DNA of 64,000 bases from Uloborus plumipes (taxonomy: Eukaryota > Arthropoda > Arachnida > Araneae > Uloboridae): NCBI GenBank assembly GCA_038373865.1, contig JAXGGA010001605.1, positions 1 to 64,000 of the forward strand. Direction: 5' to 3'. The stretch's first letter is position 1; each line of letters begins with the position of its first letter. A program made the position numbers and the translations under genes. Below are positions 11,029 through 21,514 of this stretch, piece after piece. The notes beneath the pieces were generated by a model, which saw only the letters and a program-made list of their open reading frames with translations, made no database searches and was not told the DNA's origin.

Positions 11029-14000
11029 TTACGAACTATGGCCATAGTATGGGGCTAGCCGATCATAATGGACAACCCTAGGTTTTGATTGTGATGACTT
11101 CTGGATCCTCACTACGACGTCGTTCAGCCGGTGGAGAACTGTGTAAGGTCCATCCCAATGCGACTGCAATTTGGGTGACAGACCTTTACGTCGGATGGGA
11201 TTCCATAGCCATACTTTGTCACCTTCTTGAAAGTCATGACCAGTGGACCTTGTGTCGTATCGGGTCTTCATCTTCTCCGTCGCGATGTTGATTCGCTCCC
11301 GTGCGAAGTGATGAACGTCCTCCAACCGGGCCTGGAGATCCTGGACGTATTCCTCGGGCGATGAAGGCGCATCTGGAGGGAGACCGAAGACGAGATCACA
11401 AGGTAGCCGAAGCTCTCGGCAGAAGAGCATCTGTGATGGGGAATATCCGGTGGTCTCGTGGACAGCACTGCGGTAGGCCAGCAGGAACAGAGGCAGTTTC
11501 TTGTCCCAATCCTGTTGATTTTTGGAGACCATAAGCGAGAGATTATTAAGGATTGTCCTGTTGAATCTCTCCACCATGCCGTCCGATTGTGGGTGTAGTG
11601 GTGTCGTTCGAGTTTTCTCAATTTTGAGGATATCACATAGGCCCTTAAACACAGCAGAGATGAAGTTTCTTCCCTGATCGGAATGGATCTGCAAAGGTGT
11701 CCCATATCTCGAGATCCAATGCTGGACTAGAGTCTCTGCTACAGTGGTAGCTTCTTGATCCGGAATGGAATATGCTTCGGGCCATTTGGTGAAATAGTCA
11801 ATGGAAACGAGGATGTATTTGTTCCCATCAGTAGTTTTCGGTAGAGGACCAAGAATGTCGATCCCGATTCGTTCGAAAGGAGCTCCTACGTTGTAAAGAT
11901 GTAGTTTCCCGCGGCTTCTTCTCTTCGGTCCTTTACGGGCAGCACAGGCGTCACAAGAATGACACCACTTCTCCACGTCATCCTTCGCCTTGCTCCAGAA
12001 GAAGCGCTCTCGAACCTTGTGGAGGGTTTTCAGGATACCAAAGTGTCCTCCAGTCGGACTACTGTGCAATTCCTTTAGAACGTCTAGAATTCTTGATCTG
12101 GGAAGGAGTAACTGCCATTTGAATGCTTTACCATCGTCAGATTCCCATTTCCGATACAGGACGCCATTTCGCAACTGGAGAGATTTCCATAGAGCCCAGT
12201 ATCTTTTCGTTGCAGGACTGTAGATAGAAATGTCTTGCCAGCTAGGTCGCCGACTGTCTTTTTCCATTAACTCTATGATAGGCTTTAGGTCTGGGTCTTC
12301 AAGCTGATCTTTTCTTACTTGGTCGTCACTCCATGGATCTGGATCTGAAGATGATGATGTAGCAGTAACTTGACAGGCAGTAGGGATTGTCGTCCCGTAC
12401 TGTTTCTCTATTCGGGAGCAATAATGGCAATTCTCGGAACAAGGTCTTCTTGATAATGTGTCAGCATTACCGTGTGACAAACCTTTTCGGTGCTTAATCT
12501 CGATGTCATATTCCTGGAGCCGCTGTATCCACCTGGCTACCTGGCCCTCTGGATTCTTGAAATTCAAAAGCCAAGTTAAAGAGGCATGATCGGTTCGGAG
12601 CAGGAATTTACGGCCGTAGAGGTAATGATGGAAATGTTCTACAGCTTTAACTATGGCGAGCAATTCCTTTCTCGTGACACAATAATTTCGCTCCGACTTT
12701 GATAAGCATTTGCTCCAGTATGCGATAACATGTTCGTTACCGTCAATTTCTTGAGATAAAACAGCTCCAACGCTCTCGTGGCTCGCTTCAGTGTCAAGTA
12801 TGAAGGATTTTCCAGGCTGAGGATAAGAGAGAATAGGCGTTGATGTTAAAGCCTCCTTCAGTTGTAGAAATGCATCCTCGCATTCTTTGGACCATTCAAA
12901 TTTTTGTTTGCTTTCCGTCAGCTTATGCAAAGGTCGTGCAATGTTGGAAAAACCCTTCACAAACTTCCTGTAGTACGTGCAGAGCCCCAGGAAACTTCGC
13001 AGCTGATGGACATTTTCGGGGCGGCTCCAATTCTTAACTGCGGATACCTTATCTGGATCTGTTCGTACGCCCTCGGAGGAGATAATGTGACCAAGGTAGT
13101 TCACCTCACGGCGGAACAAATTACATTTGGACGGGCTCCACTTCAGGTTGGCTTCCTTAAGCTTTTGCAGCACCTTCCTAAGATTAGTCAAATGTTCCTC
13201 AAAACTGCGTCCTATGATGATGATGTCGTCCAAGTAGACAAGACAGGATTCATAAGAGAGTCCTCGTAGCACTGATTCCATAAGACGCTCGAAAGTGGCT
13301 GGTGCATTGCAGAGGCCGAAGGGCATCACTTTAAACTGCCACAAGCCTTGTCCGGTTGTAAACGCCGTCTTCTCTCGGTCGTCGGGGTGTATCTCCACCT
13401 GCCAGTAGCCGCTCTTTAAATCCAGGGTCGAAAACCACTGGTGTCCGGAAAGGGTGTCCAGAGTGTCATCGATCCGTGGAAGAGGGTAACTGTCCTTCTT
13501 GGTGATGTCATTCAGGCGTCGGTAATCAACACAAAATCTGGTGGAGCCGTCTTTCTTTCGGACCAAGACGATAGGGGATGCCCAAGGACTGGATGAGGGT
13601 TCAATGACGTCATTCTCCTGCATCTCTTTTACGAGGATCTCAACCTCTTCCTTCTTGGCGAACGGTAGTCGTCTTGGATGCTGCTTGATAGGGGGATGAT
13701 CTCCAGTGTCAATCCTATGCTGCGTTAAATTCGTGCGAACCACATCCTCGGATGTAGATGAAAACACCTGCTTGAAGTTGTCCACCAATTTTTCCGCAGC
13801 GTATCTTTGATCCGTCGATAATGGTGCACTCCCAATTAATTTCGAAGTCAAGGACTCGGAAGACACAGTCTTGGAGGAATCAATTCTTCTGATAATGCAG
13901 TTTACGGGAGTACAAGTTGCCAACACTTCTCCTTTCTTGATATTCCTTGGTCTTTCACTTACATTGGCGACTCTCACAGGAACTGCATTCCTTGAAAGGT

Positions 14001-14721
14001 CCACAAGTGTAGATGCCACTAGTACTCCTTTTGGGCTATTACTCTGGTTAGGATATTCAATTAGGCCGAATTTAAAGCTGTTGTTTTCATTGATGGAGCC
14101 AGGTATTAGTACTTCTGATCTAGAGGGAATCAATGAATCAGTTTGGGCTATTATTTGATGAGCGGATTTTAAGTTATTTTCGGTATTGAAAATTACTATG
14201 TCTTCCCTCATCGAGTGCAGCTCATTATTTCTACAGTCAATAGAAAAATCAAATTTTCTCAAAAAGTCCAATCCGAGAATGAAGGGATCTGTAATGTCAG
14301 CGACGAATGCCGTGTGATGGTAAGTGGCGCTCCCGAACATTATTTCTAAGTTCACTTTTCCTTCAATCTCGATTTTGTCACCTGTCACAGTTTGGAGAGT
14401 AACGCAGGGCGGCGTCCATAAGATCTTGAGTCCAAATTGACGAGCCACATCAGTCTTAATGATGGTAACGTTGGCTCCTGTGTCCACAATCATTTCGCAG
14501 GGAAACCCATTCACATAAGCGTAAATGAAGAGTCCGTTGCAGCCGCCACTTCTTGGGGAAATCTGGAAAACTTTGGGAGACGTCTTCTTTTCTTGGCGAG
14601 CTTCGCAATTCCTTCGTACGTGGCCCTCACCGCCACATTTCCAGCACTTCAGTGGTTGTCTACTTGGTCTTTGCGAGCCGTAATCTTCTTCAGGGTCCCC
14701 GAGATCTCCTTGATTTGTCGC
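11029..14721 (-). CDS. pol: Gypsy pol: zinc knuckle, PR, RT, RNase H, INT
   Basis: An open frame of 1230 codons; the first ATG is at 14514, but the frame is open from 14721 and reads a CWKCGGEGHVRRNC zinc knuckle at 14646 first, so it is probably expressed as a Gag-Pol fusion. Counting from 14514: protease DTG at residues 11-13; RT with FCVDYRRLN (328-335) and YLDD (427-430); RNase H at about 570-690 with E617 and D642; integrase HHCC (H817, H824, C854, C857) and catalytic D946 and E982 with 35 residues between, plus D886. The RNase H TDAS position reads TEAS (E576), a change at a usually catalytic aspartate. The polyprotein would copy and integrate the element. Confidence 0.93.
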   Translation of the reverse strand, partial: ATNQGDLGDPEEDYGSQRPSRQPLKCWKCGGEGHVRRNCEARQEKKTSPKVFQISPRSGGCNGLFIYAYVNGFPCEMIVDTGANVTIIKTDVARQFGLKILWTPPCVTLQTVTGDKIEIEGKVNLEIMFGSATYHHTAFVADITDPFILGLDFLRKFDFSIDCRNNELHSMREDIVIFNTENNLKSAHQIIAQTDSLIPSRSEVLIPGSINENNSFKFGLIEYPNQSNSPKGVLVASTLVDLSRNAVPVRVANVSERPRNIKKGEVLATCTPVNCIIRRIDSSKTVSSESLTSKLIGSAPLSTDQRYAAEKLVDNFKQVFSSTSEDVVRTNLTQHRIDTGDHPPIKQHPRRLPFAKKEEVEILVKEMQENDVIEPSSSPWASPIVLVRKKDGSTRFCVDYRRLNDITKKDSYPLPRIDDTLDTLSGHQWFSTLDLKSGYWQVEIHPDDREKTAFTTGQGLWQFKVMPFGLCNAPATFERLMESVLRGLSYESCLVYLDDIIIIGRSFEEHLTNLRKVLQKLKEANLKWSPSKCNLFRREVNYLGHIISSEGVRTDPDKVSAVKNWSRPENVHQLRSFLGLCTYYRKFVKGFSNIARPLHKLTESKQKFEWSKECEDAFLQLKEALTSTPILSYPQPGKSFILDTEASHESVGAVLSQEIDGNEHVIAYWSKCLSKSERNYCVTRKELLAIVKAVEHFHHYLYGRKFLLRTDHASLTWLLNFKNPEGQVARWIQRLQEYDIEIKHRKGLSHGNADTLSRRPCSENCHYCSRIEKQYGTTIPTACQVTATSSSSDPDPWSDDQVRKDQLEDPDLKPIIELMEKDSRRPSWQDISIYSPATKRYWALWKSLQLRNGVLYRKWESDDGKAFKWQLLLPRSRILDVLKELHSSPTGGHFGILKTLHKVRERFFWSKAKDDVEKWCHSCDACAARKGPKRRSRGKLHLYNVGAPFERIGIDILGPLPKTTDGNKYILVSIDYFTKWPEAYSIPDQEATTVAETLVQHWISRYGTPLQIHSDQGRNFISAVFKGLCDILKIEKTRTTPLHPQSDGMVERFNRTILNNLSLMVSKNQQDWDKKLPLFLLAYRSAVHETTGYSPSQMLFCRELRLPCDLVFGLPPDAPSSPEEYVQDLQARLEDVHHFARERINIATEKMKTRYDTRSTGHDFQEGDKVWLWNPIRRKGLSPKLQSHWDGPYTVLHRLNDVVVRIQKSSQSKPRVVHYDRLAPYYGHSS

Positions 14722-15746
14722 TCAATGTCCGAGAGACGAGTTGAGTTCAAATCTTGGGCACTCACTTCCACGCCCCTGGTCGAATGGCGATCCTTGCGGG
14801 ACATTTGCTGTGCAGCCTCAAACTTCATTGCGTAAACCAGACCGGATTTAAGATCTTTAATGTCCGCCATCCGGAGAGCCGTCTGAACTTCTGGATTTCG
14901 CTCTCCATCTATGAAGTAGTTCAGGGCCTGGCTATCGCGAACACCCGAAGGACAGTCCGAGAAGGCGAGATGGGAAAGCCTCTCAACGTCTGCTGCAAAA
15001 ACTTGCAAAGTCTCTCCAGCCCTCTGGAGTCGGGATTTGAGCTGAAGTTGGCTGAATTCTTTTTGGCAGGATTCGCCAAAGCGAAGCTCCAAGGCCGATG
15101 ATAAGGCTTCGAAGTCATGGTGCTTGTCCTCTGGGAAGGTCTGTAGTATATCAGCTGCATCCCCTCTCAGCGAGGCTGCAAGTTGACAGGCTTTCGTGGA
15201 AGAGTCCCAGGAGTTTGCTTCTGCAACGATGAGGAACTGCTTCTTGTAAATATTCCACGAGGTCTTCCCGTCAAACGTGGCCAGTTTGATGGATGGACGA
15301 GAAGTTCCAGCTGCAGCTACACAGTCACTTGAGTTGTTGGAGGATGCTGATAACTTCGATTCAAGTTCTTTAATTTTCTTTTCAACATTGTTTTCTACTG
15401 TGGTGATTCGATTCTCAACGCTGTCAACTTTCTCTTCCAGAGCCTCCACTTTATTTTCCACATTGGTAAATTTACTTTCCACCAAACTTTTCATTGACGT
15501 TAAATCGCTTTTAATTTCTTCAGCTAGATCATTTTTCAATTGTTCTTGATTAGTTGCCAGATCAATTTTTAATTGTTCTTGATTAGTAGCCAGAGTCGCC
15601 ATATCATTCTTTATTTGCTCTTGATTAGTGCAAGTCATCTTATTGTCTTGATTGAGCATTCACTCTTTAATTGTTCTTGATTCGCAGTCATGTCACTTTT
15701 AACAGCGTTGATCGCGTCAAGGAGTTTTTTTCAGTTGTTCCTCCAT
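14649..15746 (-). pseudogene. gag: Gypsy gag, frameshifted near its start
   Basis: The longest frame, 15659-14649 (336 codons), contains a coiled-coil-like N-terminus (residues about 20-125, with repeated NQEQLK segments), then a capsid-like region from LATFDGKTSWNIYKKQF (about 127) to residue 290. A better start is ATG at 15746, 57 bases before a T7/A7 run; that frame stops almost at once, and the Gag reading resumes in another frame, so the N-terminus carries at least one homopolymer indel and a second small indel near 15660. The gag stop (14649-14651) overlaps pol, whose frame is -1. Gag forms the virus-like particle. I do not reconstruct the protein. Confidence 0.85.
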
Positions 15747-15840
15747 TGCTCGAGTAATCACCATAAAATTCTGAAGTCAAAAAAGTCCTCAGGAAGAAAA
15801 GTCCAAGTTCACAGATAATTCCAAGGAAGTCCTTGAAGAT

Positions 15841-15858
15841 GCCCCACGTTGGGCGCCA
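15841..15858 (-). other. Primer binding site, tRNA-Lys
   Basis: On the minus strand TGGCGCCCAACGTGGGGC lies a few bases after the 5' LTR. It matches, as I remember it, the 18-nt complement of the tRNA-Lys1,2 3' end used by several retroelements. Confidence 0.85.
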
Positions 15859-15862
15859 AAAT

Positions 15863-16475
15863 TGTAACGAGTCCGTAGCACCTTCAACTTTCTTCAAATG
15901 AGCATTCCAATCTTGAGGAAGTAACTATAAATTTATTTACAAGTATTTACACTATTTACAATAAGAGCAGGAAACAATTGCTAAACATCAGCAATTAGGT
16001 AGCAAACAGTACACTGTACTCTCAACAGTAACTCAGCACCACGTATCAAACGTGAACAGTAATTAAGCAATTACAAAAGCAAAACAACCATTCGCCCAAG
16101 CGAACGAAAACGAGTCACCAGAATCAAATCTGAAAACAACTGACTGACTTGTGTTCAAGGCAGCTATTTATACACGGAAAGAATTTCGACAACGTTCTAG
16201 CAAAATCTGGAGTATTCCAATCATTCATAACTTGAACAATTCCATTCAGAAACTTCTAGTAAAAGAAGAAAAAAAAAACACACTCCGAGCGAAAATGTCT
16301 TCACGCTTATTAAAGTTAGGGCAAGTGTAAAAACTACAAAGTGTTACAGGGCCGGTATACCAGTGATAAAAGTGATATCTTCAGATACCTTTGCAACATG
16401 ACGTCAGATAAAACCAAAACTAATGAAAATGATGCAAGGCAGGAAAAACAACAACTATTTACAAGATTTGTAACA
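15863..16475 (-). repeat. 5' LTR of the first gypsy element
   Basis: 613 bp in minus orientation, with TG...CA ends and alignment to 10207-10796. It is next to the primer site, so it is the transcribed 5' copy. Confidence 0.95.
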
Positions 16476-16574
16476 ATATGATTTATTTATATTTCAAAAA
16501 AATCACTTTTTTTCACGTTTTTGTTTCTTTTTAAATGCTTGAAATATAAATACATCATATAAAATAATTTTTTG

Positions 16575-17115
16575 TAAGTTATTTCATATGCTTTGAATGC
16601 ATGAATATATCTTATGAGTAAAAAAAATGCAATGAGATTAGCTAACGGCATTATTTTTCATATTTTAACCATAAAATCCCGATAAAAGCTATGATAAAAC
16701 TTTGAGATCGCAGCGCCCCTTGAAGATATTAACCGATTTTTCTCAAATTTTGCACAAAAGCTAATTATCACCAAAGACAACTTTTGGCAAGTATTAGAAG
16801 TTGATTTAAAAAACTTTTTATTTTTCGCCCCGCCCTCTGTGCGTCTATTAAAATCCAAAAGATCACAAAAATTGCTTTTTTGCACATTTTCGCAAATATA
16901 TCGTTTCCTATGGGTTTTTTATTATTTGTATATTAAATCAACGTTGTAGAGGATTAAATTCCCTACAACTTTTGTATTGAAAATTTTTATATAAGTCAAA
17001 TCGTTTTCGAGATACAGGGCCGAGAGCGAGCGGTTAGAGCATCATTCAAGGTCAACCGGTCAGAATACAATATATAAAGTTTATTAATTGTTGATCAATG
17101 TAATAATTCTATGTA
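16575..17115 (-). repeat. Foldback arms B' (16575-16838) and C (16840-17115)
   Basis: B' is inverted relative to 9926-10200. C, starting at TGCGTCTATTAAAATCCAAA and running through ATATATCGTTTCCTATGGGT and CGAGCGGTTAGAGCATCATT, is inverted relative to 19382-19665. The two half-palindromes meet at 16838, where a copy of the terminal repeat might be expected but is missing. Confidence 0.8.
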
Positions 17116-17272
17116 ATAAGCTCAAGTGTGAGTGTTATAAAATTTATGCAGGGACATATTCTTGTATATTTTCCTTATTGTCTGTCTAATTTTGAAACTA
17201 ATTAAATTTAAAATAATAATATTTATGAAATAACTAATTATTATTTAAAAAAATAATTATTTTTTAAATTTA

Positions 17273-17683
17273 TCTATATGTATAAAAATGAATATAAGTA
17301 TATTTGTTTGTTCCTTATACAAATCCACACTTCGCACAGAGGTTCCTTGGTGCACTAGAATTCACATAGGCGGGGTTTTTAAATTTTTAAAAACTCCAAA
17401 AAGTTAAAAATTCAAATTTTTCGTCTCAAAATGTCCACTTTCTTTCAATTTTGAATAGATAATAGAGTCTTTAAGAATACAAATTGAAAACACTTAACAC
17501 ATTTAAATACGAGTATTTTCCGACAAAGATTACGATTAACAATAAATTATGAATTCAAGGCTTTTTCATTTTAGCATGAAATAAGTTAAAAACAATTACT
17601 GTTACAATTATTTGCATCCAACACTATTTGAACCACTATGTTGTATTAATAAGCACCTGGGCAACGCCGCGTAATAACCCTAA
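17273..17683 (+). mobile_element. Non-autonomous Helitron, 411 bp
   Basis: Begins TCTATATGTATAAAAATGAA after an A (17272). Near its end is a hairpin CCTGGGCAACGCCGCG, then CTAA at 17680-17683 followed by T. These are the Helitron hallmarks: 5' TC, 3' hairpin with CTRR, insertion between A and T, no target duplication. It matches the ends and internal blocks (GCACAGAGGTTCCTTG-like) of the minus-strand copy at 35016-35858 but is shorter. Confidence 0.7.
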
Positions 17684-17689
17684 TTTATT

Positions 17690-18363
17690 ATAAAAAGAAG
17701 ACTAACAATATAAGATAACTGACTGGTTGACCTTGTTTCTTGTGCATCTTGGATAGCAGAGACAAAACGCAACACTGGGTTAGAAAAGAGTGGCTTAGGA
17801 CAGCAAACAAGGATGTTGAGGAAAAGAATATCATCAATAATCCTTTAGTTCCAAGAGATAAGATCATCTTTCCACCACTGCATATCAAGCTGGGTCTAAT
17901 GAAGCAGTCTGTAAAGGCTCTTGATAAGAATGGATCATGCTTTGCATATATAGGGGTAAAAATGCCTCAGCTGAGTATGGAAGAAATTAAAGCAGGGATA
18001 TTTGATGGCCCACAAATAAGACGGTTGATTAAAGACCCTGGCTTCATAAATTCAATGATTGAGATTGAACAAAAAGCCTGGAATTAATTTGTTTCAGTTG
18101 TCCAAAATTTTCTGGGTAAGCATAAAGCTGAAAACTATGTTGAATTAGTCAATGAGATGCTGAATAATTTCAGATCACTTGGGTGTAACATGAGCAGAAA
18201 GGTGCACTATTTACACAACCACTTAGACCGTTTTCCTGATAATTTAGGAGACATTTATGGTGAAAGATTTCACCAAGATATAAAATGCATGGGGGAAACG
18301 CGGAATTGTTCTAAAATACGCTCAAGAATGTCATGCAAAAGAAGTTTCCGAATTGTTCAGTGA
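17690..18363 (+). pseudogene. Transposon-type gene with FPPLHIKLGLMK and GERFHQD
   Basis: The frame from about 17740 reads WVRKEWLRTANK, then FPPLHIKLGLMKQSVKALDK, GPQIRRLIKDPGF, an in-frame TAA at 18085-18087, then VVQNFLGKHKAENY, LGCNMSRKVHYLHNHLD and GERFHQDIK, ending at 18361. I recognise this wording from a protein found in many copies in arthropod and other animal genomes, usually lacking a precise name and apparently mobile-element borne. It lies inside the inner transposon and may be its gene. The stop and short C-terminus make it a relic. Confidence 0.7.
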
Positions 18364-18660
18364 CTAACTGGTTTAAATGATGACTTTTTCTGTTTTCTTT
18401 TGTATATAATAAATAATATCTGTGTAATATAATAAAAATTAATTGTTTAATTTGATTTTTTTAAACCATGGTTTTTCTTTTCAAATAGTGTTATGTACAA
18501 TTCATTAAAATGCTAATATCTTAAAAATTCGAGCTGATAGGGGAAAACTAATAGCATATTTGAATTCAGGGTGTCAAATTCATAAGAAATCACCTCCAAA
18601 ATCCTCGGCCCCCAAACCACTGTTGACCAGTGTAATGTAATAGTTAATATGAAATAGAAA

Positions 18661-19379
18661 TCTCCATATATTATTTCTCTAAGCCGAATCCTATACCCGG
18701 TCGAAACTCGCTCATTTCTTTATCGAATTGCAAGAAAATTTATGATTTTGAAGCTTATCCCGCGGGCTATTGACGAAAATTAGACCCACCCTCTAAAAAG
18801 TGTCGGTTCGTTTTTTATTCGAACTTCAATTTTTGGGCACAAAATTGACTCTATCTAGCGAAATAATTGTCGCATCGTCTCCATTTTGATTTCATTCGAA
18901 AGATTAAAAAAAATGCGTTCTTTAGAACGTTTCTCCGCTAGCGCCGCGTAACGAGAATCTCCAAAATCCACGTTTAAGCGACTTATAAGCGATTGAAGTT
19001 TGAAAAAGTTAAATTTTTTGCTCAAACGTTAAAATCGTTACATTGTTGTTCAAATCAATTTTAAATGCGACATTTCAAGCCAAGGCTTAGCTCGGTAAAC
19101 CTTAATTGTAACTTTTATGGTTTCAAAATACTATGGTAGTTTTGCGATAACGTTAGTATTTAGTTTAGTAGTAGCCTTGGGTATTTGATTTTAATATAGG
19201 GTATTACTTTTGTAGTAGTTGTAAAAGTGAACGTGTCTTTGATCTCTTTGAAAAGTTGTCAGAACGACGGCAGTAGATGGCGATGTTGTGCAAATGAAGC
19301 CAATAAAAATTGTCGTATTAAATTTTAAGTTTAGAGTTTTTTTTTTTTTTTTTTGCGGAATTCCGCACGGGTCACCTAG
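18661..19379 (+). mobile_element. Non-autonomous Helitron with palindromic hairpin, 719 bp
   Basis: Begins TCTCCATATATTATTTCTCT after A (18660). It ends with the perfect 12-bp palindrome GCGGAATTCCGC, then ACGGGTCAC, then CTAG at 19376-19379 followed by T. A second copy, nearly identical by eye over its whole length, lies in the opposite orientation at 38827-39549, also between A and T. There is no Rep/helicase gene. Confidence 0.88.
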
Positions 19380-19381
19380 TT

Positions 19382-19665
19382 ATTAATAATTATGTATTGA
19401 TCAACAACTAATAAACTTTATATATCATATTTTCTGACTGGTTGACCTTGAATGATGCTCTAACCGCTCGCTCTTGGCCCTGTGTCTCGAAAACGATTCG
19501 ACGTATAAAAAAATTTTCAATACAAAAGTTGTAGGGAATTTAATTCTCTACAATGTTGATAAAATATACAAATAATAAAAAACCCATAGGAAACGATATA
19601 TTTGCGAAAATGTGCAAAAAATCGATTTTTGTGACCTTTTGACCTTGGATTTTATTAGACGCACA
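19382..19665 (-). repeat. Foldback arm C' (partner 16840-17115)
   Basis: Inverted relative to 16840-17115 with high identity (GGTTGACCTTGAATGATGCT, AAACCCATAGGAAACGATAT). It runs directly into the right terminal repeat of the inner transposon. Confidence 0.8.
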
Positions 19666-20669
19666 CATCCTACCGTATGTAGGTTTTGAGACACCATTTA
19701 GGATGTCAAAATGCAAGTTTATACGAGTTTATAGCTTGTTATCTCACATTCCGAGATTTTTTCCTAATTTGACTGGACTAGTAAGTTATGCTTTTGAATT
19801 GAAATACAAAGTTGTAACATAAATTGAAGTCACTTCATATCATCCACAAATATGTACTTTTCCTCAAAGCTAGTAGTTGTGACTTGGCTCTAAGTTTTTT
19901 CATAACATCTTCTAGGATGAACGCTGCTTTTTCTTTAGTTTCTTGAAATCTCTGGGTTTTGCTGATTGTCCTGTAAGATTTTCCCACTTATTCATCACTG
20001 TCTGTGTGCTGGACTTTTGCTACATAGAGTCTGTATGACTTTCCCCTGTTTATTTTAGGTAAACGAAGTCTCCTGGAGCAAAAATCTTTTTAAATCTGCA
20101 ACTTTCTGTCATTTTAAGATCTAGTAGCTCACGAGATGAGATAAACAGTAATAAATCCTTGTTCTTGTCTTAATTAGAAAAATTGGGGTTAGAATCTTCA
20201 TTTTTCAAACAGTTTCCTTTAAATAAGTTTGAATTGGAAGAACAAAACCAAGTGTTCCGATACACCCGGCAAATTTTTTTCCTATGGCATTTTTCAGAAT
20301 TCATTTTTATGACACAATTTAAAAAAAATAAATTATAATGTGGTATTCTGTTGTTCAGATACATGCATTATTGAAACATACTACTCTTAGGTTTAAAATA
20401 TAAAAAGTTTTTCACTTACATATGAAGTTTTGCCGTCTATGAAAACGAGACGTTTTCTAGCATTCCACGTGCCCCTCCTTATAAGCCTCCTATATAAGCG
20501 TTTTCAGATTGACAAAATTAATTTTTTTCCTACTTCCTATGATCTTACCGTTCTAAAAAAATTAATGGCGAAAAATATACAATAGTTTATTTATGAAGAA
20601 TTTCTTTGTACGGTCGGGAAGTTTTGTTCTGATTGACCCCGCTGTTCCTATACACCCCATTTTACGGTA

Positions 20670-21506
20670 AAAATATTTGCATTTACGCAGAAATTATACC
20701 ATTTTTCAACAAAATGTGTCTGTCCAACAGGTCTGCAAAACTATTGTCTTTAAAATAATACTCAAAGCATACATGTGGGTTTTAAATGGTAGATCTAACT
20801 TAACAAATAATATTAACCTCATTAATTTCATTGCCAACGAAAACAAGACTGAAACGTAGAATTTATGTCAAGTTGAATATTTTAGTGGCATTACGCTTGT
20901 TTCAATGATTTCGTCTGCTTACAAGGGGTGGAATTCAGATTTAACAGCTTAAATATCAGCTGCAAGTTAAATTAGAATTTAAATAGTTGACAACAGTTTG
21001 ACAATTTCAAGGACTGAAACAGTTGCAAATGCTAAACCTCTTTTCATAATTACCTGCCTCATATTGTGTTGCAAGGGAGTTATTTACAGAGAGTGTTACA
21101 TTTCTGTGAATCTCATGTTCGCTACAATTGATTAGAAAGAATTTCAGTGCTAACTAAATGCTGATAAGCTGTAACGGAATTAAATTCAAGTTTAGTGATG
21201 CACGGTTTTGTTCCAATTGTTGAATCTGCGCGATGTAAAATTTTAGTGATCAATGGTTTATTTTGTTGAAATTGATTACGATAATTTTTACAGAATTCTC
21301 CGCGTCCAGTTATATAAAACAGCCATTTATTTCTTTCTTCCAAACGACAACAATCAGTTTGGTTTTAAACCAAACTTTTAGCAAAGTAACCTTTTGTTCA
21401 GCAAAACTACCTAAATTTGTCGATTGCTATTATTTCGGGCAATATTTATTTTTTATTAAAAAAAAAAATTATGCCATTTTTTTTATTGTGTGCTTATAAG
21501 CATATA
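20670..21506. other. No recognisable feature
   Basis: AT-rich sequence between the nested cluster and the hAT-type MITE, with only short frames. Confidence 0.5.
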
Positions 21507-21514
21507 TTAGCAAC

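Larger units (their letters stand above)
10207..16475 (-). mobile_element. Ty3/gypsy LTR retrotransposon (minus strand), 6.27 kb
   Basis: A complete structure with two LTRs (TGTAAC...GTAACA), a tRNA-Lys primer site, gag, pol and a polypurine tract, flanked by the 4-bp duplication ATAT (10203-10206 and 16476-16479). Pol order is protease, reverse transcriptase, RNase H, integrase, normal for Ty3/gypsy. The LTRs differ by several per cent plus indels, so this is not a very recent insertion. Lys primer and 4-bp duplication recall Osvaldo-type elements, an assignment I hold loosely. Confidence 0.95.
9798..19778. mobile_element. Inner DNA transposon with ~125-bp TIRs, TA target
   Basis: GTCCAGTCAAATTAGG at 9798 and its inverse ending at 19778 begin terminal inverted repeats of about 125 bp at roughly 90% identity (shared blocks ATCTCGGAATGTGAGATAAC and AAGCTATAAACTCGTA). 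TA flanks both ends (9796-9797, 19779-19780). Without the gypsy element and two Helitrons inside it, it would be about 2.6 kb. It carries the broken gene at 17690-18363, its most likely own gene. Superfamily not identified. Confidence 0.7.
9386..20667. mobile_element. Outer TA-flanked element (CC[A/G]TAAAATGGGGT ends)
   Basis: CCATAAAATGGGGT at 9386 and the inverted CCCCATTTTACGG ending at 20667 are each flanked by TA (9384-9385, 20668-20669). Near both ends a GGGG-TNNATCGGAACAC motif recurs (9399, 9588; inverted 20245, 20632), so the two halves belong to one element. Everything between 9798 and 19778 is a later insertion, leaving about 1.3 kb of original element. The right half (19781-20650) has only broken frames. 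Tc1/mariner-type by target site; the exact family is unknown. Confidence 0.65.

Noticed and set aside
11085..15549. Plus-strand frames opposite gag and pol
   Set aside because: Antisense shadows of the gypsy coding region.
19930..20110. Minus-strand coding relic with a GDFVYLK-like block in the outer element
   Set aside because: Too short and interrupted by stops to identify a protein.
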